This document shows, piece after piece, positions 22,542 through 32,600 of a stretch of 64,000 nucleotides of DNA; the first letter of the stretch is position 1, and each line of letters begins with the position of its first letter. The stretch spans positions 2,562,330-2,626,329 of the forward strand of contig CM055728.1 in NCBI GenBank assembly GCA_029465975.1, written 5' to 3'. The notes under the pieces were generated by a model that saw only the letters and a list, made by a program, of their open reading frames with translations, ran no database searches and was not told where the DNA came from. The translations under genes and the position numbers were made by a program. This stretch comes from Dallia pectoralis (lineage: Eukaryota; Chordata; Actinopteri; Esociformes; Umbridae).

Positions 22542-22980
22542 TGTCAGGATTGGGGCTTTCGAGCAGGTTGAGGACACAAACGCAGAGTGCTTTGCAATAA
22601 CAGGGTTTATTTTCTCCCAAAACAGGAACGGGTAGCTTCATACAAAGACAATCCTAACACTTAACAGAAACACAGAAGAACAACATAATTAACAAAACCT
22701 CCCCTTAGTGAGACAGAACATACTAAACACAGAACACCAGAATAATCACGCAATACATAACAGGACCAGCAAACGCAAAACAAGAGAAACATACCTTAAC
22801 AATGACCGTCACTGAAAGACAGGAACCGACAGAACTAAGTACAGGGACTAACGAGCAAACACAACCCAGGTGCGGACAAAAACACAGGTGAACGAACAAG
22901 TCCCTAATTTTCCCTCTCTCCGGATGCGGGGGAGGTGTCATCACCACCATGGATGCGAGGACAGGGCTCTGTCCCTTACA
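22542..22980 (-). repeat. 5' LTR of element 2
   Basis: 439 bp, partner of 18908-19347. Followed on the plus strand by the target duplication 'gacag'. Confidence 0.93.
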
Positions 22981-23319
22981 GACAGTTACATTTACATGTT
23001 AAGCCCGAACCCGACCTGACCTCTGTTTCTTACATCAAAATTACATCATAATTTTTTCTGATATAAATGATATAATGATAAAATAAATAATATATATAAT
23101 ATTTTATTTGTATATTTTTTAGCGAATGAGCGAGCGAGAGTGCAGAGCGAGAGAGCGGCGAGAGAGAGCGAGCCTGTGTCTGTGTGTAGCCTATGGCATG
23201 CAGTGCACATTGCACTTCTGCGCACGCATGTACTTTCTCTCTTGTCTCGCGTGCCGGTCACCACAACAACACATAGCAAACAGGCAAAGCACACGGTGAC
23301 GGCACCTAAACTATATATA
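22981..23319. other. Right flank of LTR element 2, AT-rich then GA-rich
   Basis: Contains 'aagcccgaacccgacctgac', an AT-rich block and a (gcgagagagc)n-like segment. It ends 'cacctaaactatatata', words that recur at about 45940-45957. It is probably part of a dispersed DNA transposon. Confidence 0.4.
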
Positions 23320-23819
23320 NNNNNNNNNNNNNNNNNNNNNNNNNNNNNNNNNNNNNNNNNNNNNNNNNNNNNNNNNNNNNNNNNNNNNNNNNNNNNNNNN
23401 NNNNNNNNNNNNNNNNNNNNNNNNNNNNNNNNNNNNNNNNNNNNNNNNNNNNNNNNNNNNNNNNNNNNNNNNNNNNNNNNNNNNNNNNNNNNNNNNNNNN
23501 NNNNNNNNNNNNNNNNNNNNNNNNNNNNNNNNNNNNNNNNNNNNNNNNNNNNNNNNNNNNNNNNNNNNNNNNNNNNNNNNNNNNNNNNNNNNNNNNNNNN
23601 NNNNNNNNNNNNNNNNNNNNNNNNNNNNNNNNNNNNNNNNNNNNNNNNNNNNNNNNNNNNNNNNNNNNNNNNNNNNNNNNNNNNNNNNNNNNNNNNNNNN
23701 NNNNNNNNNNNNNNNNNNNNNNNNNNNNNNNNNNNNNNNNNNNNNNNNNNNNNNNNNNNNNNNNNNNNNNNNNNNNNNNNNNNNNNNNNNNNNNNNNNNN
23801 NNNNNNNNNNNNNNNNNNN
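23320..23819. other. Assembly gap (500 N)
   Basis: Exactly 500 N. Open frames drawn across it are meaningless. Confidence 0.99.
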
Positions 23820-24151
23820 TTTGTTAAAATGTCCCTTGCTCACCAAAACATTCTACAAGTTGATTTTATTGTTGAGTAGATTTTCATTGAATAAACTGCG
23901 GTTCACTGTTTCTGCAAAAATCCGGCCAGCAAAATCTGTGCCCCCTCTCAATCAACAGTGGGTTTTCCCAAAATAACTTAGACTCTTTTAAGGACAGGGA
24001 TTTGTCCAGTTTGGAAAGTTAGATCAGTTGGTTAGACAGTTTTGCAAAGATTGCATCTTGATTACTGTACTGGCTTACCACTTTTCTACGGTGAATTAGC
24101 TGAACAAAGAACATACGAATAAGTAGCTATACGAATAAGTAGTGTGTCCCT

Positions 24152-24437
24152 CAGCAATACATTCAACAGGTTCTGAGCACATTAAACAGGTTTGGAACAC
24201 ATATTTTTTTAGTAGTCAATTCAATAAAAATGCAAACACTATGTCAGTCAATGGCAATGACTATGCCAAACAATTATTTGAAAGTGTCCTTACCAAAAAG
24301 TTCCATTCTCGTTTTGAATCTTCAGGAATCTTCAGCAATACATTCAACAGGTTCTGAGCACATTAAACAGGTTTGGAACACATATTTTTTTAGTAGTCAA
24401 TTCAATAAAAATGCAAACACTATGTCAGTCAATGGCC
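24152..24437. repeat. Direct duplication of about 104 bp, 181 bp apart
   Basis: 'caatacattcaacaggttct' and the following 80 or so bases through 'tatgtcagtcaatggc' occur at about 24153 and 24334 and are essentially identical. No gene seen in 23820-24700. Confidence 0.85.
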
Positions 24438-24723
24438 CGTCTCTGACCCGCTTGACTTGGGGTGTGTACGCGATGTGTGGACAACGGCGGGGTTAGATGG
24501 CGAGGTGGCGAGTTCGAGCCTCACCCGTTGCGGTGGTTTCTTTCGCCCTCCCAGATAAATACTAATAGCGATAATAATAATAAACCGATAACAGTGAAAT
24601 ACGCGCACGTTGTTGTATTTCGGCCTCGTCCTTTTTGTAAAACTCTGAGGGCTGTGAAAAGAGATCACGGGTAAACTTTTTGAAGAAAAAAAAGGACCAC
24701 AATCCGCCGTTTAGACTTGCTAA

Positions 24724-24766
24724 AGGCAAGGATGGGGATTGAACCCATGATCTTCGGTTTACGAGC
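24724..24766 (-). pseudogene. 3' half of a tRNA-Thr(CGT)-like sequence
   Basis: On the minus strand the anticodon arm 'CTCGTAAACCGAAG' and the T arm 'GGGTTCAATCCCC' match tRNA-Thr(CGT). The 5' half is missing. A second, weaker T-arm-like stretch follows at about 24815-24845. Confidence 0.6.
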
Positions 24767-24927
24767 TTTTCATAAATTCATTTCAATGTGTCAGTCAGAC
24801 TGCCTAAAGGGATGAATGAAGATTGAACCCTTGCCTATCCCCGGTCAGGGAAAACTCTCAAAAACACCCTTCAAAAACATTTTATCTAATTTTTGGGGAA
24901 ACTTTTTGAAGATAGAAAAAAACATGC

Positions 24928-25014
24928 TCCTTTCAGCCGGATTTGAACCAGCAACCTAATGATCGACAGAACTACCACTACAGTCCTCCGGTCTACCAAC
25001 TGAGCTATCGAAGG
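24928..25014 (-). tRNA. tRNA-Tyr(GTA) with a 14-nt intron
   Basis: The minus strand begins 'CCTTCGATAGCTCAGTTGGT' (A box), has anticodon GTA in 'GGACTGTAG', then an intron of about 14 nt (24964-24977), then 'GGTTCAAATCC' (B box) and a 3' arm ending 'GAAAGGA'. An intron directly after the base 3' of the anticodon is the standard layout of eukaryotic tRNA-Tyr genes. Some positions deviate from the usual vertebrate form (GACC in the D arm, CATTAGG in the variable region, one acceptor-stem mismatch), so it may be weakened or a pseudogene. Confidence 0.75.
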
Positions 25015-25538
25015 TCTATCAGTCGAGGTCAACCAATGACGCCTGGGAGCGATATATCTTGACAGCTTATTCTGTTAACCCTCACACTACCCTCGGGTCC
25101 CGGCGACCCGAGCGTAGGATTCCCCTCACTCCCGCTGTCCTCGGGTCAACCTATGTAACCCTAACGCAGCCTAGGGTCACTGGGACCATGATTGTCGCGG
25201 ACAGGGCTGGAGACTCGCGGCGTGTGTAGTTCCCAGACACTATGGCTATGACACTAGTTTCCTAAGTCAACGGCTGTCGTCACAAGATTGATACAATCCT
25301 ATCTTTACTTTCCTTCGGACTTGCAATCAATTAAAAATATGTCCAGTTTTACCTTTTGAAATATGACTTTTTGTCTTGGCTTTGAGATATGTAATTGTGT
25401 TGCCACATTTAAAGCGGATATTCCACAACATTATCTTAGTCATCTTGAAGATTAAAAAATACAAAGTATTCTGTAGGCTATGACACTAGTTTCCTAAGTC
25501 AAGGGCTGTGTGATTGAGTCTTGCCACAAGTTTCGGTC

Positions 25539-25610
25539 AGCAGAGTGGTGCAGCGTAAGCGTGCAGGGCCCATAACCGCTAGGTCCATTGAGCTTAACCA
25601 TTCTTCGCTT
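25539..25610 (+). pseudogene. Degenerate initiator tRNA-Met(CAT), copy 1
   Basis: 'AGCAGAGTGGTGCAGCG' followed by 'AAGCGTGCAGGGCCCATAAC' is plainly initiator tRNA-Met with anticodon CAT. The anticodon stem (GCAGG against CCGCTAGG), T loop (GAGCTTAAC) and 3' end are altered. Length is the canonical 72 nt. Probably a pseudogene. Confidence 0.7.
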
Positions 25611-25749
25611 AATTAAATGGCAGTTTAAAACTCAATACCAGAAAAAGCAATCTAGCAATTGAAACAAATTCTGTAAGAGTTCACAATTGATTTTTTGTTG
25701 ATTTTTTCCAACTTCCTTTTCAATTTTTCCAAATATCAGGTACTTCCAC

Positions 25750-25822
25750 ACCCCAGTGGCCTAATTGATAAGGCACTGGCCTCCTAAGCCAGGGATTGTG
25801 GATTCGAGTCCCATCTGGGGTG
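25750..25822 (+). tRNA. tRNA-Arg(CCT)
   Basis: 73 nt starting 'ACCCCAGTGGCCTAATTGAT', anticodon CCT in 'TGGCCTCCTAAGCCA', B box 'GATTCGAGTCC', and an acceptor stem ACCCCAG/CTGGGGT that pairs fully. D, anticodon and T arms all fold. This is the best tRNA gene of the cluster and is probably functional. No T-run follows within the next 15 bases. Confidence 0.9.
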
Positions 25823-26220
25823 TCAGCAGTTGCATTAGCTTGTTGCTCCTGAAACCAAAGTGTTGGTGTATCAAAGCCTTCCTCTGCTGAGGTTCATTTA
25901 GTAATGGAATACAAATAAACAAGATAATCTTGGAATCTAAACAAATTTGTTAACAGAGGTCACAAGATTGAAACAATCCTATCTTTACTTTCCTTCGGAC
26001 TTGCAATCAATTAAAAATATGTCCAGTTTTACCTTTTGAACTATTACTTTTTGTCTTAGCTTTGAGATATGTAATTGTGTTGCCGCATTTAAAGCAGATA
26101 TTCCACAACATTATCTTAATCATCTTGAAGATTAAAAAATACAATGTATTTTGTAGGCTATGACACTAGTTTCCTAAGTCAAGGGCTGTGTTTGATTGAG
26201 TCTTGCCACAAGTTTCGGTC

Positions 26221-26292
26221 AGCAGAGTGGTGCAGCGTAAGCGTGCAGGTTCCATAACCGCTAGGTCCATTGAGCTTAACCATTCTTCGCTT
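26221..26292 (+). pseudogene. Degenerate initiator tRNA-Met(CAT), copy 2
   Basis: As copy 1 (25539-25610) but with GGTTCCATAACC in the anticodon arm, which breaks the stem further. Same flanking DNA upstream. Confidence 0.7.
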
Positions 26293-26373
26293 AAATCAGT
26301 TGCGCAGTTGATCTCCGCGCAAGCTTCGTGGAAAATTCCAACCCGAAAGCGAGCAATAAATATAGATAGCATC

Positions 26374-26565
26374 ATGGCACGTGAAGGAGGTGTTTCCGCA
26401 AAGAAATTAAAGTACAGCTGTACATTTCAACAATGTTGGACGCAACAATTTACATGCATCATACGGAGTCAAATCGACAACTTCCATGCTTTTTGTAAGG
26501 TTTGTCGCATTGATTTTAGCATAGCGCACGGTGGCAAACATGACATATCTCAGCACATTAAATGA
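26374..26565 (+). pseudogene. hAT transposase N-terminus (BED-type zinc finger)
   Basis: ATG at 26374, 'MAREGGVSAKKLKYSC', then 'FHAFCKVCRIDFSIAHGGKH' and 'DISQHIK': the C..C...H..H pattern of a BED finger as in hAT transposases. It stops where its own codons for DISQHIK have been amplified into a 22-bp minisatellite. The catalytic middle is missing; the C-terminal part follows at 27160-27317. Confidence 0.75.
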
Positions 26566-27003
26566 CATATCCCAGCACATTAAATGACATATCCCAGCAC
26601 ATTAAATGACATATCCCAGCACATTAAATGACATATCCCAGCACATTAAATGACATATCCCAGACCATTAAATGACATATCCCAGACCATTAAATGACAT
26701 ATCCCAGACCATTAAATGACATATCCCAGCACATTAAATGACATATCCCAGCACATTAAATGACATATCCCAGCACATTAAATGACATATCCCAGCACAT
26801 TAAATGACATATCCCAGACCATTAAATGACATATCCCAGACCATTAAATGACATATCCCAGCACTTTAAATGACATATCCCAGCACATTAAATTACATAT
26901 CCCAGCACATTAAATGACATATCCCAGACCATTAAATGACATATCCCAGACCATTAAATGACATATCCCAGACCATTAAATGACATATCCCAGCACATTA
27001 AAA
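26545..27003 (+). repeat. 22-bp minisatellite born inside a hAT transposase
   Basis: About 21 copies of 'catatcccagcacattaaat' plus ga, with a CACATT/ACCATT variant that alternates in blocks. The first unit is the transposase coding DNA itself (gacatatctcagcacattaa). A period of 22 is not a multiple of three, so expansion destroyed the frame. Confidence 0.93.
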
Positions 27004-27320
27004 CACAGTGGCACCTTCTCACAGTAGAGGCACACAATAAGGGCACACAGCCGATATCATCTGTCATAATAAAAGGGCAGACAGAGGCAGAAAACGTGAC
27101 CCGATGTTTCCACAACTGAAGTTGAGAGGGGGGGTTCACAGACTACCAGGTCACAGACAGCAACAACTTGCACCAATAACAGATTCTGGGGCCTTGTAGG
27201 GAGGATTGAGACCAGGTTCAGTGAGCTGGCTAGACTGATGAAAGCATTGCTCTGCATCCCCCATAGCAATGCCTCTTCAGAGAGGAGCTTCAGCATGGTC
27301 AAAAAGAAAATTGTATGAGC
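27004..27320 (+). pseudogene. hAT transposase remnant with C-terminal dimerisation domain
   Basis: 27004-27100 still reads as the next part of the finger region ('TQWHLLTVEAHNKGTQPIS'). 27219-27317 encodes 'LARLMKALLCIPHSNASSER' and 'SFSMVKKKIV', the conserved end of the hAT dimerisation domain. About 500 codons of the catalytic core are absent. Confidence 0.8.
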
Positions 27321-27779
27321 ATGAATAACAGCACTCTTTGCTCTCTGCTATCCTGCAAAATAAACCAACACCAATTTGGCTTCAAAGTACACTCCATCCA
27401 AGAGGGCACTGAAAGCAGCTAAATTTGACACATACAAGTACAACATTTCAAAAGAAAAGTGAGCACATTTTCATGTTTACAAAACAAACTGTCATACTGA
27501 CCAAAGAGAGAGAGTTATTGATGCTCAAGGAATAATTAAAGATTAATCAATGTGTTAAAGGCTTCAGTGCAGTGGTTACGTAATGTTCTTGTAATAAAAC
27601 TACAAATGAAAACATAACTTAATTTTTAAATGTTTTTCATTTCTAGTTATTAACACCACGGTAATGTGTTTGCGCTAGTGTTAATAACGGCAGTGTACTG
27701 TTTCTTTTACACAATACAATACAATACCATTAATATGGCAATGTAAATAACACACCAATGATATCGCAATGTGAAAAAT
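27321..27779. other. Non-coding, hAT 3' flank
   Basis: AT-rich DNA without a recognisable gene. The imperfect repeat 'gtgttaataacggcagtg' near 27680 is not informative. Confidence 0.4.
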
Positions 27780-28800
27780 CTGCTTAGATGTTAAATTGGG
27801 TTCAAGTCTGGGCCACTCAAGGACATTCACAGAGTTGTCCCGAAGCCACTCCTACTTGTTCTCTTTTCTGTGTGCTTAGGGTCATTGTCCTGCCCCAGTT
27901 CATTCATCTTTCCCTCGATTCTGACTAGTCTCTCGGTTCCCGCTGCTGAAAAACATCCCCACAGCATGATGCTGTCACCCCCAGGCTTCACTGTATGGAT
28001 GGTACTGGCCTGGTGATGAGCAGTGACTGGTTTCCTCCAGACATGACTCTTGGCATTCAGGTCAAGGAGTTCAATCTTTGTTTCATCAGACCAAAGAATA
28101 TTGTTTCTCACGGTCTGAGAGTATGTGCCTTTTACTGTGAAATGGCTTCAGTCTGGCCACTCTACCATACAGGCCTGATTGGTGGATTGCTGCAGAGATG
28201 AGAGCAACGCTGGCAGAGTGACCATTGTGTTCTTGGACACCTCCCTGACTAAGGCCCTTCTCCCCCAATCGCTCAGTTGGGCCGAGGGCCAACTATAGGA
28301 AGAGTCCTGCTGGTTCCACACTTCTATTTACAGATGATGGAGGCCACTGTGTTCATTGGGACCTTCAATGCTGCACAAATATTTCTGAACTCTTTCCCAG
28401 ATCTGTGCCACGATACAATCCTGTCTCGGAGCTCTACAGACAATCCCTTGGACTTCTAACTTGGTTTGTGCTCTGACATGCACTGTCAACTGTGGGACCG
28501 TATATAGACAAGTGTGTGCCTTTACAAATCATGTCCAATCAACTGAATTTACCACAGGTGGACTCCAATCAAGTTTAAGAAACCTCTCAAGAATGATCAG
28601 TGCAAACAGTATGCTCCTGAGCTCTATTTTGAGTGTCATGGCAAAGGCTGAGAATACTTATGTACATGTGATTTATTTATTCATTTTAATACATTTGCAA
28701 AGATTTCAAAAAACGTTTTTTACATTATCATACTGGGGTATTTTGTGTAGAATTTTGAGGAAAAAATTAATTGAATCCATTTTTCAATAGGGCTGTAACA
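27780..28800 (-). mobile_element. Tc1/mariner-like transposon, decayed
   Basis: On the minus strand 'LIGERLG'-type text is replaced by recognisable Tc1 blocks: 'LSDREKQYSLV', 'SDETKIELLDLNAKSHVWRK', 'GGDSIMLWGCFSAAGTERLV' and 'NDPKHTEK'. The first and second catalytic aspartates (SDE, DND) survive, but the DNA between the LVRIEGKM segment and DNDPKHT is deleted and the third acidic residue is lost. The 5' half (28110-28600) is also recognisable but frameshifted. Confidence 0.85.
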
Positions 28801-28944
28801 TATTTTTTTTTTTTTTGGAAAAAGTGAAATACTTTCCAGATGCAATGCATCTACCATAACCTCAATCATCAGATCTGAACATTTTTACACCATGTTAGAG
28901 CACAGATTGGAGCTGAAGCAGACTGAATGGGTTTCCCAAAAACA

Positions 28945-28950
28945 TTTATT
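28945..28950 (-). terminator. Candidate polyadenylation signal of srpk3
   Basis: AATAAA on the minus strand (TTTGAATAAATG), about 490 bp after the stop codon. It is the first good signal downstream of the coding region. The span 28951-29438 would be the 3' UTR. Confidence 0.5.
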
Positions 28951-29438
28951 CAAAAGAACACAATTTGTAAATTCTCTGGTCTTTCAGTCATCAGTTTCAT
29001 ACATTTTATGTTTGCAAATTCAGAAGGTTTTGGCAACATGTATAAAAAAAGTGAAGGCATTTTTTTCATTTTATACCTGTCCATTTCAAGGCACTATTTT
29101 AACAAATGTGGATCACAGCACAATGACGATGATACATTTGAAACAAACTACAGTATTGTACCTCATTCCAAACATTTACAGAACCTTTGACTTCAATCAT
29201 TTTAAAATAATTATATAGATTTAAGTTACTACTACTTATGTGCTCAGAGCAAGGGGAAACTTCAGATTATAATTTTAGATAAATACTCAAAACATTTTTG
29301 AAAACATGGGCAGAGATGAACCAAAATGATTTACAATCTCACCTTAATTAGTACAGTATGTACTGACTAGTATTCCCAATGACAGTTAGACACATAGTAG
29401 TGGGGTTGTTGTGCTGCTGGATGTAGATGGATGTAGAT

Positions 29439-29623
29439 CTATGAGTTGAGCCAGGGGTGCTGCAAACACTGTGCTGCAGTAGCTCTCTTCTCTGGGGTGA
29501 CGTCCAGCATGGTGAGAAGAAAGTCACTAAACTGGGCTGCCTGCTCCAAGGGCCACTCATATTTTTCCAACAGCACCTCAAACAAACCCCATGGCTTAAG
29601 GTTGGATATGTGCCTCAGCTCAC
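29439..29623 (-). CDS. srpk3: srpk3 exon 16 (last coding exon)
   Basis: 185 nt including TAG at 29441-29439. 'GELRHISNLKPWGLFEVLLE' 'KYEWPLEQAAQFSDFLLTML' and the family ending 'ATAAQCLQHPWLNS'. Acceptor ttctcaag|. Confidence 0.96.
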
Positions 29624-32600
29624 CTTGAGAAAAGACACAATCCATCATTAGTTATAAACCACAATAAAAGAAGTACATTATTTGTGGGGTGGAATTGAGG
29701 TTTAGGTGAGGGAGACCTGGACCACAGTCTAAGACAGACCTGAACTGTGGGCTTGCATTTGCCCAACGTTAGCATATTAAGATGCATTTGCCCAACGTTA
29801 GCATACTAATAAATGTGTGGATCTGGTACATTGTGATGCAAGCTGTTTAAATGTGTTTGAAACAAAAACATTTGTTTTCATTTTGCTAAAGCTAGCTAAA
29901 TGTTCAAAGTGTTTGAAACTACACCATTTCTTTTGATTTTGGTAAAGCTAGCCAACTGTTCAAATGCATTTGAAACTAACACATTTAATTTCATTTTGAT
30001 TTTGCTAAAGCTAACTGTAAAAAATGTGTTTAAAACTCAAATGTATTTGAAACTATAACATTTATTATCATTTTGATAATAATTTAACAAGCATGTTATG
30101 TTAATGTTCAATCAGAACAGGCAATGATTTTATTACATCTCTAGATATTGAAGTAATTTAACACCATAACTTGTTGTCCACAGTGTAACCCTAACCAATT
30201 AAGTTATTAACATACAGCATTTAGCATATATACACAATTTCTGTTGGCTCCATTACCAAGGTAACCTCCTTGTCTGACATAAGATATTATGGCACAGACT
30301 TGGGTCACAGAATTTGATTGGAAACTGAGTAGCAACATATCAAATTCAGTTTAAGCCCTTTTTACAACGACACTTTGCTTTTACAAACACCCAGCCTGAA
30401 CCCTGACAGATCACGCATCACTAGTCTAAACATAGGCAGCTTTATTGCATATTTAATCAGCACAAAGTTTTCAGCTATGCTAACATAACCGCTAAAGGGT
30501 TTCCTTTTTAAATGATACTTTTGGATTAGCAAACAACATGCTACTGGAAAACAGAAGTGATGGTTACTTATAATGGGCTATGTACGCCTATGTAGACATT
30601 CCATTGAAAAACAGAAGTGATGGTTACTTATTAGGGGCTCTTTACACCCACGTAGACATTCCATTGAAAATCTGCTGTTTCCAGATTCAATATTCATTTA
30701 CAAAATTGACATAATCTACACTTCAATTATGATTCATTTAATGTTATTTAAATTAACACTAAATGTGTATTTTTTAATAACTGATAGATTAAAAATTACC
30801 TGTTGTTGTGCACATGTTTGCAATAAATGACTTTTACAACAGAGTTATCCATAATTTACATTTGGCACGAGTAAGTGAGCACTGCTAAGCTTCAGAGGTA
30901 GAAACATTGATAATGAGATCAGAATCTTAAGTTATAAAGTTATATACTATAAAATAATTGGTCTTTGAATGTAGATGAATTGCGTGAAACCCCATTTCTA
31001 TCTAACAGTTTTTACCTATATAACAAAAAAAATTAAAATGTATAACACATTTATTGCACCAAATTGACTTCACAAGCCTTACCTTGCCGATCAAAGTATT
31101 CACGTGAATATCTCCCAGAAAGAGCAAAAGAGGGTGGAATGACACCCAGTAACTCAATGATGTGTGCAATGTGATCTGAGAGAAAAGCAGAAAGTATTAC
31201 ATGAATGTTGAACATTTTGTCAAAGAACAATGTGATCTGAGAGAACAGCACAAAGTATTACATGAGTGTTGAACATTGTCAAAGAACAAGTGACTAATTT
31301 GTAATAATTAGCTTCGTAAGATGAGGTCCAACATTATTGGGACAGTGACCATTTTTAACAAGTTACATTGCATATAGGCTGAATGCTGAATTCACAGCAA
31401 CCAGCCGGAACATTATTCTAAAAAATATCCTGCAACTTTCCAGATACTAATTACATGCGTAAATCAACTACAATAAGATACCTACACTGTCAGTAGAGAG
31501 AGTACATACCTTCATCTCTAGTATAATCCTCTCCAGAGTGTGGCTCAAAGAGATAGTCCCCTGTTGCTAACTCAAATGCCTGTAACACAATGAAATTACG
31601 TGTCAAAGTGTGTGCACACAGAAGTGGATCATGACAATTGAGACGCATACAAAGTGTGCGCACACAGATGTGGACATCCGCATCGTCACATCCGCATCAT
31701 ATCGTCACATCCGCATCGTATCGCCACATCCGCATCATATCGTCACATCCGCATCGTATCGCCACATCCGCATCGCAACGTGACTTGAGTGAATCGTTAC
31801 ATGCCTAGGTTCCATAGCTGCTGTATCTTACCATGCAGGCTATGCTCCAGATGTCTGCTGGAGTGCCATATTCTGCCCCTATCAACACCTCCAGGGCACG
31901 GTACTGACGCGTCTGGATGTCTTCTGTGAAGTGTTTGTGCTGGAAAAGTATTAACATATTAACAATAAACCTTTCACATCACACACACAGGCCAGAAGCT
32001 TCGGTCTTCACAACACACGACAAGCCCCAGTTTACACAACAAGGCCCAGCTTACACAATACACAACAAGGCCCAGCTTACACAATACACAACAAGGCCCA
32101 GCTTACACAACAAGGCCCAGCTTACACAATACACAACAAGGCCCAGCTTACACAACAAGCCCCAGCTTACACAATACACAACAAGGCCCAGCTTACACAA
32201 TACACAACAAGCCCCAGCTTACACAACAAGGCCCAGCTTACACAATACACAACAAGGCCCAGCTTACACAATACACAACAAGGCCCAGCTTACACAATAC
32301 ACAACAAGGCCCAGCTTACACAATACACAACAAGGCCCAGCTTACACAATACACAACAAGGCCCAGCTTACACAATACACAACAAGGCCCAGCTTACACA
32401 ATACACAACAAGGCCCAGCTTACACAATACACAACAAGGCCCAGCTTACACAATACACAACAAGGCCCAGCTTACACAACAAGGCCCAGCTTACACAACA
32501 AGGCCCAGCTTACACAACAAGGCCCAGCTTACACAACAAGGCCCAGCTTACACAATACACAACAAGGCGCAGCTTAAACAACAAGGCCCAGCTTACACAA

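Larger units (their letters stand above)
18908..22980 (-). mobile_element. Non-autonomous LTR retrotransposon 2 (complete)
   Basis: LTRs at 18908-19347 and 22542-22980 are near-identical, and a 5-bp target duplication 'gacag' lies at 18903-18907 and 22981-22985. Read on the minus strand, each LTR starts TGTAAGGG and ends CTGACA. A 'ggtggggga' polypurine tract precedes the 3' LTR (19348-19375). The 3.2-kb interior lacks protease, reverse transcriptase and integrase. It has an acidic leader starting two bases after the 5' LTR, a 24-bp alanine-rich array, a non-repetitive helical segment, and a long run of proline-rich arrays. Confidence 0.93.
25284..26220. repeat. Duplicated segment carrying the initiator tRNA-Met copies
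   Basis: About 280 bp before each tRNA-Met copy ('caagattgatacaatcctat' at 25282 and 'caagattgaaacaatcctat' at 25962, then 'tccttcggacttgcaatcaa') are nearly identical. The unit is about 682 bp, and the tRNA-Arg gene lies between the copies. This looks like a tRNA-cluster tandem duplication. Confidence 0.85.

Noticed and set aside
23046..23976. Long frames through the second gap
   Set aside because: They consist mostly of N and have no meaning.
24470..24560. A further tRNA gene or SINE head around 'gagttcgagcctcacccg'
   Set aside because: A B-box-like word is present, but no A box or acceptor stem at the right distance could be found.
26500..27003. CRISPR-like array of 22-bp repeats
   Set aside because: Units are contiguous with no spacers, in a vertebrate genome, and derive from transposase codons.
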